A stretch of DNA of 50,475 nucleotides from Clostridia bacterium (GCA_900767015.1 CAAFXQ010000261.1:1-50475); one strand, 5' to 3'. Shown: positions 6,203-14,147, numbered from the stretch's first letter. The notes: generated by a model from the sequence alone, not told the origin. Program-made: numbers and translations.

Positions 6203-6886
6203 TCATATCCCGTGGTTGACAATGTCCGCATATACCTCGTGCGGAATCATCGGAGCGGAAAGCCGGTCAAGCGTTTCTTTGCTCAGGGTTCCGCATTCGG
6301 CATATTCTTTTCCGGCTTCTTTGACAAAAAGTAAAAACGGCTTGGTCACGCTGTCAGCTTCGGGAGCGTTGAACATCGGTGCTTCGCTGACCGTGATGAC
6401 CGTTGACGAGCGGGGGAACATCATTTTAAACTGCATTGTCATCGCTTCGAAATTGTTTTCGCTGTTCGGAAAGCCGCAGCCGCAGATCATCAGATACTTT
6501 AAATGACTGTAATCTCGTTGCGCCGGGTGCTCATACCGTCCGTCAACCTTTTGCATCGCCATTGACGACAGCGGAAGCGTCCGGTCAATCAGGGCTTTCA
6601 GCTTCGCCGGCATACCGTAGCAGTAAAGCGGAAAGCTGAAAATCAAAAGCTCCGAAGCGAGAATTTCCTCGAGAATTTCCGCCATGTCGTCGTCATGAAT
6701 ACACGTTCCGCCGTTTGTCTTGCAGGTAAAACAGCCCGTGCAGAATTCAATATGCTTATCGGCAACCGTAACCGTGTGAATTTCGTTTGGTTCGTGCTCG
6801 TTCATGCCGTCAACGAACGCACGGGTTATATGCATGGTGTCGCTTTTGTCCTTTTTCGGACTGCCGTTAAAAATCAGTATTTTCAT
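6203..6886 (-). CDS. NAD(P)H-dependent FMN reductase / iron-sulfur flavoprotein family
   Basis: A 227-residue flavodoxin-fold protein: FNGSPKKDKSDT (6-17) is the FMN phosphate loop and FPLYCYGMPAKLKALIDR (85-102) the second FMN loop. A compact cysteine cluster C49-x2-C52-x2-C55-x6-C62 fits the CX2CX2CX4-7C pattern that binds a [4Fe-4S] cluster in iron-sulfur flavoproteins; whether a cluster binds here is inference. The C-terminal third is longer than in the smallest homologues. It sits inside the TetR/ABC operon, 3 bp after the DUF4097-like gene, so it is cotranscribed with exporter and envelope genes. A redox or quinone-reducing role under stress is plausible but unproven. Confidence 0.8.
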   Translation of the reverse strand: MKILIFNGSPKKDKSDTMHITRAFVDGMNEHEPNEIHTVTVADKHIEFCTGCFTCKTNGGTCIHDDDMAEILEEILASELLIFSFPLYCYGMPAKLKALIDRTLPLSSMAMQKVDGRYEHPAQRDYSHLKYLMICGCGFPNSENNFEAMTMQFKMMFPRSSTVITVSEAPMFNAPEADSVTKPFLLFVKEAGKEYAECGTLSKETLDRLSAPMIPHEVYADIVNHGI

Positions 6887-6889
6887 TGT

Positions 6890-7723
6890 TTACGCCGCTT
6901 TCTGAATATCGTTTTCTGAGAACCTGATGCTGATTTCACCGATGCCGCCGTCAATTTCAATCTTGTTTTTGCCGGCACCGTAAACAGAGTCGTCTCTCAT
7001 GCTTTCGCCCTCGAGTCTTGCTTCACCGATGCCCTTGTCGATTTCAATCTGATAGTCCTCACGGCTTCCTAAAAGAGTCAGATTCGCTTCGCCGATTCCG
7101 TAGTTGAGGCTGCTTTTGCCCTCGATGCGGCTTTTGAGCGTCAGCTCGCCGACACCCATGTCCAGTTCGAGGTTGCAAAGCTTTCCGCCGTTTATTGTCA
7201 GCTCTCCGGCGCCGCCGTCAATGTCGGCACGGAAATTTGCCGTAAGATTGTTGATTTCGGCTTCACCGGCACCGAGGGAAAGCGTTAAAACGTCCGCTGA
7301 CAGTGCGTCGATTTTGACTTCGCCTGCGCCGGTTTCGATTGTTGCATCGTCAAAAACGAAGCCCTCGGGAACGTTTAAAACGATCGCAGCGGCTTTTGAA
7401 AATAAAGAGTACGTCTTTTTGGTTTCGTCAATACAAAGCTTGCTGTCGGTCACGCTGACCGAAATATATTTGTGATTGCTTTCGACCGAGAAGCTGTCAG
7501 AGGGCTTGATTCTCAGCTCAGCACCGGTGACGGTAAGCGAAAGAGAAGAGATCTCACCGTCAATCGGGTATACCTGCATTTCGCCGGCAGGTTCTCTGTC
7601 TTTGTCCGAAAAGATGTACGACACGCCGGCAAGCCCCGTAAAGATTCCGCCGATGATGCTGACGCTTAAAAAGACGGCAAACGCCATAGCAAGATATTTG
7701 ATTGCTTTTTGTACCGCTGTCAT
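6890..7723 (-). CDS. Membrane-anchored DUF4097-like (putative adhesin) beta-repeat protein
   Basis: A 277-residue protein with one membrane anchor (about 10-36) and an extracytoplasmic beta-solenoid-like region. In it a G-x-G-E motif recurs every ~20 residues: GAGEVKI, GAGEAEI, GAGELTI, GVGELTL, GIGEANL, GIGEARL, GIGEISI. This is the pattern of the DUF4097 / putative adhesin family, often encoded with LiaF-like and PspC-like envelope-stress proteins. Its start overlaps the stop of the LiaF-like gene (ATGA at 7723-7720). The two proteins likely act together in sensing or responding to envelope damage, inferred from family and coupling. No enzymatic motif is visible. Confidence 0.8.
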   Translation of the reverse strand: MTAVQKAIKYLAMAFAVFLSVSIIGGIFTGLAGVSYIFSDKDREPAGEMQVYPIDGEISSLSLTVTGAELRIKPSDSFSVESNHKYISVSVTDSKLCIDETKKTYSLFSKAAAIVLNVPEGFVFDDATIETGAGEVKIDALSADVLTLSLGAGEAEINNLTANFRADIDGGAGELTINGGKLCNLELDMGVGELTLKSRIEGKSSLNYGIGEANLTLLGSREDYQIEIDKGIGEARLEGESMRDDSVYGAGKNKIEIDGGIGEISIRFSENDIQKAA

Positions 7724-8403
7724 TTGATATCGACACCTCCGAACATACAGGTTGCGTTGACATACACGGTGACGGCACCGGGAACAGTCGGGTTATTTTT
7801 CTTGTCGGAAACACCGCCGAAAATCGAATTCGAATTGATTTTAACGTTCACCGTATCGGGAACAAAAATGTCAATTCCGCCGAAAATGCTTGTGGCGTTG
7901 ATAGCGCAGTCTTTGTCAATGATGGCGTGTCTCAGGTCGCACTTGACGCCGCCGAAAACCGCCGTAAGCTCGGCTCCGCTGAAGTGTTCGCCGTCAAAAT
8001 TCAGGTTCTGACCCGAAAAGGTGGCGCAGCCGGTTGGGATATTTTCGCCGTTCTGCTTTGAGCTTTCAAGAATCTTTGTCGCTTTGTCGCCGAAAACCGC
8101 ACCGAAAATCAGCTTCAGACCAATGAGGACGATAATAGCCGGGACGGCAAGCTTCCAGAGCATATCGAAGTCCAGCACATTCTGACAGCAAAGAAGCAGA
8201 AAGACACCGACCGCAAGTCCGATGAGGTTGCCGATTTTTTCTCTTTCGCTGAAAAGTCCGATAAAGCAGGGAATGATGATAAACAGCGTCCACCAACCGT
8301 CAAAGAAAAGCTCGATGTCGGTGACGCCGAACGCATTCAGGGCGAAGACAACGCCGGCAACAATAAACGCAACGCCCCATAAAATTTTACTGATCTTTTT
8401 CAT
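7720..8403 (-). CDS. LiaF-like cell-envelope stress membrane protein
   Basis: A 227-residue protein with four hydrophobic segments in the first ~105 residues (the LiaI/LiaF-type membrane region). A C-terminal beta domain follows in which FGG motifs repeat: AVFGGVKCDL, SIFGGIDIFV, SIFGGVSDK, CMFGGVDIK. This FGG ladder is typical of LiaF and related 'cell wall-active antibiotic response' domains. LiaF in Bacillus restrains the LiaS kinase; no two-component genes are here. A TetR-family regulator heads the operon instead. The start at 8403 is set by AAAAGGAG just upstream. It is 13 bp downstream of the ABC permease gene and overlaps the DUF4097-like gene. Confidence 0.82.
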   Translation of the reverse strand: MKKISKILWGVAFIVAGVVFALNAFGVTDIELFFDGWWTLFIIIPCFIGLFSEREKIGNLIGLAVGVFLLLCCQNVLDFDMLWKLAVPAIIVLIGLKLIFGAVFGDKATKILESSKQNGENIPTGCATFSGQNLNFDGEHFSGAELTAVFGGVKCDLRHAIIDKDCAINATSIFGGIDIFVPDTVNVKINSNSIFGGVSDKKNNPTVPGAVTVYVNATCMFGGVDIK

Positions 8404-8416
8404 GTTTCTACTCCTT

Positions 8417-10012
8417 TTACAGTGTTTCAAAAATTTTTGCGCCCTTCGTGTCAATCCATTTCAAGAGCAATACGCAGATTACCGCAAGAACAATAAAAGC
8501 GGTTATCAGATAAACGAGCGGCGTGATGAATTTCATGACCAGAAGGTAAAGTCCGCCGAGCGCCATGATAATGACCCAACCGCCGAACAGGGCAATCGTT
8601 ACACAAAGACTTTGCTTGACCGGGATGGTCGGATCTGTCCAATTGAGATTCGGCATTTTCAGATTGAGGGCAAGACCGATTAAAGCCATCAGAAAAATGA
8701 AAATCAGTGTGAAAGCTAAAATCGCAATGGCATACGGTAACGAAATTTTAAAAGCGATACAGACGCAGACCGCAAGCAAAACCGCCGGAATGACTGTCAG
8801 AAGAAGATGAAGCTGAAGCTTGGCGTGCAGAACTTTTTTCGCCGGAACCGGGAACGACTGCACAAGCCAGAGGTTTTTGCCCTCGAGGGAAACCGACGGA
8901 GAGGTGATATCGTTCATCGAACAGAGCATACAGACCGCCGCAGCCGCTAAAAGTGGTATGACGGTTGCGTGTTCGCCGAGCATTCCGGACAGCAGAGCGG
9001 CTAGATCCGAACCTTTTATCAGGAGGGCAACGGCCGCAATCGGCATCATCACAATGCCAAGCCCGCAGTTGAGCATATAAATTGAGCAGCCGAGAAAATT
9101 ACGAAGCTCTTTAAACAGCAAAGCCTTTTCGATTGAGGAAGTTTTCGCCGCCTTTTCTTTGTAGGCTTTCTTCGCCGTACCCTTGTTTGCCGTTGCGAGA
9201 GACAGAAAGCTTCTTGACAAAACAAGGTAGGTAACGAAAAACAAAGCGGCAACCATCAGCGTGAAAATGAGGAAAGAAATCACGTCCCCCTCTGCGCCGA
9301 GTCCCATCCGATAAAGCGGATACAGGATACTTTTTACGCTGCTTCCGGCTTTTTCGGGTGCAGCCAGAATCGACTGTATGATTTTTTGGGATTGCATGCA
9401 GATGTAGTAGTAACCGGAAACAAAGACAAGCGACAAAAGAACGGTGATGATGTTCTTGCTTTTGACCTTACTGCTGATTGCGGCGACGAAAAAGCCGAGA
9501 ATGCATGAAAGCGTCAGCACGAAAACCGAAAGAACAACCGGAAGAAGCAGGTTGAACACAACCGACAGCACCGTCGGTTTTACCGACAGAAAATAGACGA
9601 GCATTGTCGGAATCGCAATAATCAGCTCGTACATAAGACCGGTCAGGTAAACGCCGCAAAGTCTTATCAGAAGAATCTTTCCCGGCGGCACGGGAAGCGA
9701 CAAAAGAAAGTCGTTGTCCTTTGCCTTATAAAGGGAGGAATAGGTGCTAAATACACTGCCGAACACACCCATTGCCACAGCAATCAGTCCCATCAGGGCA
9801 AAATACAGCCAGCCGAAGCCAATGTCCGAAAGTGGCTTGCAAAGTGAGTTCGCCATCTGGAAAAAGAACACGCCGAGAAAGATGAAAATAAACAGGTACA
9901 AGGCGGCGTAGCCGATGATTCCGCCTTTTGAACGGCTTTTGCCGTTCTTGCGGTCAAAATAGACCCAGGAGAAAACCTCCAGCATCTGCTTTTTAAATAG
10001 AGCCTTTATCAT
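8417..10012 (-). CDS. ABC exporter permease with two homologous halves
   Basis: A 531-residue polytopic protein with about 12 hydrophobic segments. Two corresponding stretches, DNDFLLSLPVPPGKILLIRL in the first half and GKNLWLVQSFPVPAKKVLHA in the second, show an internal duplication. It is therefore a fused dimer of the ABC-2 type fold, as in large 'putative ABC exporter' permeases of Firmicutes. It pairs with the ATPase encoded upstream (ATGA overlap at 10012-10009). The substrate is unknown; with LiaF-like and DUF4097-like genes next in line, a cell-envelope-active compound is a reasonable inference. Confidence 0.85.
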   Translation of the reverse strand: MIKALFKKQMLEVFSWVYFDRKNGKSRSKGGIIGYAALYLFIFIFLGVFFFQMANSLCKPLSDIGFGWLYFALMGLIAVAMGVFGSVFSTYSSLYKAKDNDFLLSLPVPPGKILLIRLCGVYLTGLMYELIIAIPTMLVYFLSVKPTVLSVVFNLLLPVVLSVFVLTLSCILGFFVAAISSKVKSKNIITVLLSLVFVSGYYYICMQSQKIIQSILAAPEKAGSSVKSILYPLYRMGLGAEGDVISFLIFTLMVAALFFVTYLVLSRSFLSLATANKGTAKKAYKEKAAKTSSIEKALLFKELRNFLGCSIYMLNCGLGIVMMPIAAVALLIKGSDLAALLSGMLGEHATVIPLLAAAAVCMLCSMNDITSPSVSLEGKNLWLVQSFPVPAKKVLHAKLQLHLLLTVIPAVLLAVCVCIAFKISLPYAIAILAFTLIFIFLMALIGLALNLKMPNLNWTDPTIPVKQSLCVTIALFGGWVIIMALGGLYLLVMKFITPLVYLITAFIVLAVICVLLLKWIDTKGAKIFETL

Positions 10013-10719
10013 TTTTCTTCCTCCAATTCAAGGAACACGTCTTCAAGCGAGGTATCGCCCTTCACTTCTTCGATTGTTCCCGATTGAATCAGTTTGCCGT
10101 TTTTGATGATTGCAATTTTGTCGCAAAGCTTTTCGGCGACCTCCAGAACGTGTGTCGAAAAGAAAATAGCGCCGCCATTATCACAAATCCCTCTCATCAG
10201 CTGTTTTAACAGGTGAGACGCTTTCGGGTCAAGTCCGACGAAAGGTTCGTCCATGATGACGAGCTTCGGGGAATGAATCAGGGCGGAAATAATCGCAAGC
10301 TTTTGCTTCATGCCGTGCGAATACGACGAAACCGCTTCGGCAAGAGTGTCGGTGATTTCGAACGCATCCGCAAGCTCACGGATTTTCTTTTGCCGTTCGT
10401 CAGCCGGCACGCCGAAAACGTCCGCCACAAAATTCAGGTACTGAATCCCCGTCATGAAATCGTACAGGTCGGGGTTGTCGGGAATATAAGCAAGAACCGA
10501 CTTACAGATGAGCGGCTTTTCTTTCATCGAAACGCCGTCGATTGTAATTTCGCCGCTGTCAAACTGCAAAATGCCGCAGCAAGACTTGATCGTCGTTGTT
10601 TTTCCGGCGCCGTTATGACCGATGAAGCCGTAGATTTCGCCGGGGGCGATATGAAGCGAAAGGTCGTCAACCGCCTTTTTGTCGCCGTAGGTTTTGGTAA
10701 GATGTTCAATTTTAAGCAT
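10009..10719 (-). CDS. ABC transporter ATP-binding protein (YtrB/BcrA-like)
   Basis: A 236-residue ATPase with Walker A GHNGAGKTT (34-42), Walker B LVIMDEP followed by GLDP, and the H-loop in STHVLEVAE. The signature is the variant YSHGMKQ rather than LSGGQ, and the Q-loop region reads AYIPDNPDLYDF, both common in this subfamily. The start at 10719 is set by AAGGAG eight nt upstream; that ribosome site overlaps the tetR stop codon. It should energise the 531-residue permease encoded next. Confidence 0.9.
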   Translation of the reverse strand: MLKIEHLTKTYGDKKAVDDLSLHIAPGEIYGFIGHNGAGKTTTIKSCCGILQFDSGEITIDGVSMKEKPLICKSVLAYIPDNPDLYDFMTGIQYLNFVADVFGVPADERQKKIRELADAFEITDTLAEAVSSYSHGMKQKLAIISALIHSPKLVIMDEPFVGLDPKASHLLKQLMRGICDNGGAIFFSTHVLEVAEKLCDKIAIIKNGKLIQSGTIEEVKGDTSLEDVFLELEEEK

Positions 10720-10732
10720 ATTCAAAATCTCC

Positions 10733-11350
10733 TTATGATTTGTTATTGTCCTTTGAGGGGGTGATGACAAACTGATTGGCATAGCCGGATTTTACGAGCA
10801 TCATCATGCCTTTAAAGTTGTCGCTGAGCATTTCGCTGATTTCGTCGTCGGTAAAGTGACAGGTGCCTGTGGCGCACATGACGCAGATTCCGAAGTTGTG
10901 AATCCATGCGTGCTCAAACAAGAGCATCGCCATATCCGGCTCAAGGTGATAATCACGCTCGATAATCTGAATGCAGGCTTTTGCGGTTCTTCCGAGGTTC
11001 GAGAAAACGTCAACAAAGCTGTGTGCAAAACCGTTTTCCGTCATGAACAGAAGCTGAAACAGCTTTGGTTCCTGCTTGGAAAAAAGCACCATCTGCATAC
11101 CGTACTTTTTAAAAGCCGGGGTATAATCAAGCGCTCTTTCGACAAATTCATCGTACCGTTTCATCGCCGCCTCCCGTACTGCCTGTGCGACCTCCTCCAT
11201 ATTTTTAAAAACGGTGAAAATCGGGCGGGAGGAGCTTCCGAGGTAAGCGCTCAGCTCCCGGGCGGTCAGCGCTTCGATGCCGTTTGCGCTGACAAGTGTC
11301 AGGGCGGCTTCAACAATTTCTTCTTTTGTGAATTTCGGTTTAGGCGGCAT
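10733..11350 (-). CDS. TetR/AcrR family transcriptional repressor
   Basis: A 205-residue regulator whose N-terminal helix-turn-helix (about 28-48: LTARELSAYLG then SSSRPIFTVFKN) is typical of the TetR family. A helical ligand-binding domain follows, containing the MCATGTC segment. It is the first gene of a nine-gene minus-strand operon with two ABC exporters and envelope-stress proteins. The promoter (11413-11441) carries two GTTTTAAAAC palindromes directly after the -10 box, the natural place for autorepression. The inducer is unknown. The gene order suggests a compound expelled by one of the exporters, which is inference. Confidence 0.88.
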   Translation of the reverse strand: MPPKPKFTKEEIVEAALTLVSANGIEALTARELSAYLGSSSRPIFTVFKNMEEVAQAVREAAMKRYDEFVERALDYTPAFKKYGMQMVLFSKQEPKLFQLLFMTENGFAHSFVDVFSNLGRTAKACIQIIERDYHLEPDMAMLLFEHAWIHNFGICVMCATGTCHFTDDEISEMLSDNFKGMMMLVKSGYANQFVITPSKDNNKS

Positions 11351-11379
11351 TTGACAATCAACTCCGTTTTAAATTTGTT

Positions 11380-11403
11380 GTTTTAAAACATCTGTTTTAA
11401 AAC
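11380..11403. promoter_or_regulatory. Tandem palindromic operators for the TetR regulator
   Basis: Two perfect GTTTTAAAAC palindromes at 11380-11389 and 11394-11403 have centres 14 bp apart, and a half-site-like GTTTTAAA lies at 11366-11373. They start 10 bp downstream of the -10 box, covering the transcription start. Binding by the adjacent TetR protein is inference. Confidence 0.75.
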
Positions 11404-11412
11404 GTTTGTTTT

Positions 11413-11441
11413 ATTATATGACCGGTAAATGAAAAAGTCAA
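11413..11441 (-). promoter_or_regulatory. Promoter of the nine-gene TetR/ABC operon
   Basis: Minus strand: -35 TTGACT (11441-11436), 17-bp spacer, perfect -10 TATAAT (11418-11413). It drives the gene series ending at 3928. Confidence 0.85.
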
Positions 11442-11578
11442 GAGAAAAAAGGAAAATGTTTTAAGCTTTTCGACTCATTTTTCGATCATTCTGTTCTTCT
11501 GCTTTTGAGAAATAACAATTCATAAGGTGGGTAAGCAGAAAAGCACAAACCAACCGACCCACATACCTACTATCGAAA

Positions 11579-11595
11579 GAATTCAAATTGAATTC
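11579..11595. promoter_or_regulatory. 17-bp inverted repeat upstream of the 56-aa gene
   Basis: GAATTCAA-A-TTGAATTC is a perfect 8+1+8 inverted repeat, 59 bp before the start at 11655. It may be an operator. No convincing promoter is visible nearby. The rest of 11442-11578 shows only AT-rich sequence and a weak GTGGGT/ACCCAC pairing. Confidence 0.4.
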
Positions 11596-11654
11596 CACTG
11601 AATAAATCATTCCCATATGCCGATAATAATAAAAAAATATCAGCAGGTGATTCT

Positions 11655-11825
11655 ATGTCTGACCCCAAAAACTTCCCCTCGGAAATACAAAAACGCTTCT
11701 ATTCTCTTCCCCCGTTTATTCAGGAAACCATTCTTCAAAGCGGTGTTCAGGTTCAGTCCGTCGAACAGCTTGACAGTCTTGCAAAAGACCTTGCCAAAGC
11801 GGACAAGACGGAAAACGACAGCTGA
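11655..11825 (+). CDS. Small hypothetical protein, 56 aa
   Basis: A short open frame with a ribosome site (CAGGTGA, 4 nt before ATG) and a strong hairpin terminator 41 bp after its stop. It encodes a soluble helical protein beginning MSDPKNFPSEIQKRFYSLPP, continuing with an IQETILQSGVQV segment and a charged helical end. It has no signal or membrane segment. The LPP-x-IQE-x-I-x-x-SG pattern resembles short uncharacterised proteins of Clostridia, but no function is known to me. It lies alone between the divergent TetR operon and the convergent hydrolase gene. Confidence 0.65.
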   Translation: MSDPKNFPSEIQKRFYSLPPFIQETILQSGVQVQSVEQLDSLAKDLAKADKTENDS

Positions 11826-11865
11826 AAGCCTGATAAGATTTCAGAAAGCGGAAGCCAAACAGAAT

Positions 11866-11912
11866 AAATCACCGCCTTCGGCACATGACCCGAAAGCGGT
11901 GATTTGTTTGTT
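11866..11912. terminator. Terminator after the 56-aa gene, convergent with the hydrolase gene
   Basis: Stem AAATCACCGC (11866-11875) / GCGGTGATTT (11896-11905), extended by TTCGG/CCGAA after one mismatch, followed on plus by GTTTGTT. It can also serve the minus-strand hydrolase gene ending at 11921, though its minus-strand T-tract is weaker. Confidence 0.85.
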
Positions 11913-11920
11913 ATGTTTTG

Positions 11921-12895
11921 TTATTTTGCGGCAACCTTGGTTTCTGTAATAAACTTGTCAATAAACTCATCAAGCTTTGCCTCGTAATCGGCCTGACCGT
12001 CAATATAACTTTGTGCATGATCGGCGCCGTCAACAATCAGTAAATCCTTGTCACGGCTTGCGCAGGCATCATAAAGAATATACGCCATATAGGTCGGCAC
12101 GAAAACATCGGCTCCGCCGTGAACGAAAAGCATCGGCACACTTGCTTTCTTAACGCTTTCGAGTGCGCTTGTATCTTTAAAATCGAAACCGGCTCTGTGC
12201 TTGTTGATGGCGTTGACGGTATTGAGAATCGGCTGAACCGGAATTTTCATCGCTTTCAGCTTGTATTCAAACTCGTCCCATGCGCTTGTGTATCCGCAGT
12301 CGGAAACGATGAATTTAACGTTCCGGCACAGGTTCCCCGCTCCGCTCATCATCATGACCGTTGCCGCACCCATCGAAACACCGTGTACGATAATCTGAAT
12401 GTTTTCACCGAAAGAATCGGTAAGGAAGGTCAGCCATTTGAGCGCATCGGCATATTCGAAGCGGTCAAAGCTTATGTACTTGCCCTCGCTTTCGCCGGCG
12501 GCGATATGATCGATTAAAAAGACATTGAAGCCCTTTTTGAGATAATACTGCGCAAAGGCGTTGAATTCTTTTCTTCCGTCACTTCTGTATCCGTGACAAC
12601 CGAGAACAAAAACATCGGACGGTTTTTCGGGCTTCATCAGATAGCCGACAAGCCTTTGACCCCGGTCAGATTGAATCGAATATTTTTCATATCCGTAGCC
12701 CTCAAGCCATTTCATGTTGGTTTCACAAAGTTCAGCAAGCGAGGAGATATCCGCTCCGGAAACCTTGTCAGAGAAGGATTGCGGAACCGCATAGCGGCGG
12801 TCTACGAGAAGCTTATCAATCAGGTCGGCCATTACATAATATCCTGTTGCGGCGGCAGCGGCTGTTCCCAGAACGGCTTTTGTTATCTTTTTCAT
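11921..12895 (-). CDS. Membrane-anchored alpha/beta hydrolase
   Basis: A 324-residue alpha/beta hydrolase with an N-terminal hydrophobic segment (about 5-26) that can act as signal anchor. The catalytic triad is visible: Ser174 in GVSMG (172-176), Asp263 in HGGADVFVP and His293 in GADHAQS. The oxyanion region is CHGYRSDGR (100-108). It resembles the YqkD/'serine aminopeptidase-like' hydrolases of Firmicutes whose substrates are unknown. The start at 12895 has GGGAGAAAG just upstream. A start 20 codons earlier lacks a ribosome site and would lie inside the promoter. Confidence 0.85.
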   Translation of the reverse strand: MKKITKAVLGTAAAAATGYYVMADLIDKLLVDRRYAVPQSFSDKVSGADISSLAELCETNMKWLEGYGYEKYSIQSDRGQRLVGYLMKPEKPSDVFVLGCHGYRSDGRKEFNAFAQYYLKKGFNVFLIDHIAAGESEGKYISFDRFEYADALKWLTFLTDSFGENIQIIVHGVSMGAATVMMMSGAGNLCRNVKFIVSDCGYTSAWDEFEYKLKAMKIPVQPILNTVNAINKHRAGFDFKDTSALESVKKASVPMLFVHGGADVFVPTYMAYILYDACASRDKDLLIVDGADHAQSYIDGQADYEAKLDEFIDKFITETKVAAK

Positions 12896-12926
12896 CGTGC
12901 TTTCTCCCTTCGGATTGGTAAGCTTT

Positions 12927-12955
12927 ATTTTACCATAATTTTCCTCATATAACAA
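12927..12955 (-). promoter_or_regulatory. Promoter of the alpha/beta hydrolase gene
   Basis: Minus strand: TTGTTA (12955-12950), 17-bp spacer, TAAAAT (12932-12927), 31 bp before the start codon. Confidence 0.65.
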
Positions 12956-12988
12956 GCGTTCACACTGATTTTCATTTTGTTTTATATT

Positions 12989-13705
12989 CTATTCATCAAT
13001 CAGATCTTTGATAACCTCGCCGGCAATCATCAGCCCGGCAACCGACGGAACAAACGAAACACTTCCGGGTGTGCTTCGGCGGGCGCTGTCCGGCTCCGCC
13101 TGCGGCTGACCCTTCGGCGTCATGGCAGGCTCTTTTGAATAAACAACCTTGAGTTTGCGGATTCCCCTTTTTTTCAGCTCCCGTCTCATGACCCTTGCCA
13201 GCGGACAGACCGAGGTCTGATAAATATCGGCAACTTCAAAAGCAGTCGGATCCAGCTTGTTTCCGGTGCCCATTGAGCTGATAATCGGCACCCCTGCGGC
13301 CGTGCACCTTTCAGCAAGCAAAAGCTTCGCCGTCACGGTGTCTACGGCGTCAATTACATAATCATATCCGGAAAAGTTGAAGTCGTCCGCTGTTTCGGGG
13401 AGAAAAAAGATTCTTCTTTCCGTCACCTCGGCAAGGGGATTGATATCTTCAATCATTTTTTTCATCACTTCGGTTTTGTATTGTCCTACGGTGCTGTGAA
13501 ACGCAACGATCTGACGGTTGATATTCGACAGGGCAACCGTGTCGCTGTCAATCAGTTCGATTTTTCCGACACCCGAGCGGGCAAGGGCCTGTGCAGCAAA
13601 GCCGCCGACACCGCCGACGCCGAAAACGGCAACTCTTGCCGCCGCAAGCTTCGCCATCGCTTCTTCTCCTAACAGCATTTGTGTTCTTGAAAACTCTTCC
13701 CTCAT
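12989..13705 (-). CDS. tcdA: tRNA threonylcarbamoyladenosine dehydratase (TcdA/CsdL, ThiF family)
   Basis: A 238-residue E1-like ATP-binding enzyme that cyclises t6A37 of ANN-decoding tRNAs to ct6A. The dinucleotide loop GVGGVGG is at 29-35, followed by IDSD (52-55) and SNINRQ (60-65), which contacts ATP. The later segment SSMGTGNKLDP and the loop CPLARVMRRELKKRGI are characteristic of TcdA rather than ThiF or MoeB. No zinc CxxC pair is present, as expected for this subfamily. The ribosome site GGGAGAAAAG precedes 13705. It has its own consensus promoter. No terminator is seen before the hydrolase gene, so some read-through is possible. Confidence 0.9.
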   Translation of the reverse strand: MREEFSRTQMLLGEEAMAKLAAARVAVFGVGGVGGFAAQALARSGVGKIELIDSDTVALSNINRQIVAFHSTVGQYKTEVMKKMIEDINPLAEVTERRIFFLPETADDFNFSGYDYVIDAVDTVTAKLLLAERCTAAGVPIISSMGTGNKLDPTAFEVADIYQTSVCPLARVMRRELKKRGIRKLKVVYSKEPAMTPKGQPQAEPDSARRSTPGSVSFVPSVAGLMIAGEVIKDLIDE

Positions 13706-13752
13706 AGCTTTTCTCCCGTTTCTGAAATGAAGACTATAAAATTACATGCTTG

Positions 13753-13781
13753 ATTGTACACGGACAGCGTCCTGATGTCAA
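13753..13781 (-). promoter_or_regulatory. Promoter of tcdA
   Basis: Minus strand: perfect TTGACA (13781-13776), 17-bp spacer, TACAAT (13758-13753). Confidence 0.8.
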
Positions 13782-13798
13782 GAAAGCCGGATAACAAA

Positions 13799-13828
13799 AA
13801 CAGACCGCAGAAAAAACCACGGTCTGTT
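13799..13828 (-). terminator. Terminator of the 41-aa gene
   Basis: Stem AACAGACCG (13799-13807) / CGGTCTGTT (13820-13828), followed on the minus strand by TTTGTTA, giving a run of five T with the stem end. It lies 21 bp after the stop at 13850. Confidence 0.85.
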
Positions 13829-13849
13829 CTCGTCAGTATGTTCCAAAGA

Positions 13850-13975
13850 TTATTCTTCGTCTTCACCGTTGTCGGGTACATCAAGTCCTAAAAGAGAACG
13901 GATGATACCGAAGATGAAATTGATAATCTGAAGAATGAGATCTTTGTCTTTTTCTCCCTTTAAAAACTGAAACAT
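13850..13975 (-). CDS. Small amphipathic protein, 41 aa
   Basis: A 41-codon gene with an excellent ribosome site (GGAGGGAGA, 8 nt before ATG), a candidate promoter at 14014-14041 and its own terminator. It begins MFQFLKGEKDKD, then has a hydrophobic amphipathic helix ILQIINFIFGIIRSLLGL (14-31) and ends in an acidic tail (DVPDNGEDEE). It has no signal peptide; membrane-surface association or a peptide role is possible but not shown. I do not recognise a family. The complete set of expression signals is the main reason to accept it. Confidence 0.75.
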   Translation of the reverse strand: MFQFLKGEKDKDLILQIINFIFGIIRSLLGLDVPDNGEDEE

Positions 13976-14013
13976 AGAAATGTCTCCCTCCGTATGAGTT
14001 AAATACAAGACGT

Positions 14014-14041
14014 ATTATACATACAATTTATGAACAAACAA
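14014..14041 (-). promoter_or_regulatory. Candidate promoter of the 41-aa gene
   Basis: Minus strand: TTGTTT (14041-14036), 16-bp spacer, perfect TATAAT (14019-14014), about 40 bp before the start codon. Confidence 0.6.
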
Positions 14042-14147
14042 AAAACATAATTTTAACACTGTTTTAAAATTATATAAAAAACTTTATAATCAGGCGATTT
14101 TTGTGTGCAGTTTCCACATATCACGCCGGCTTGTGTTCATAATATGG

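Noticed and set aside
13702..13884. 60-codon minus-strand frame upstream of tcdA
   Set aside because: It covers the tcdA promoter and the terminator of the 41-aa gene, overlaps the end of that gene, and lacks a ribosome site.
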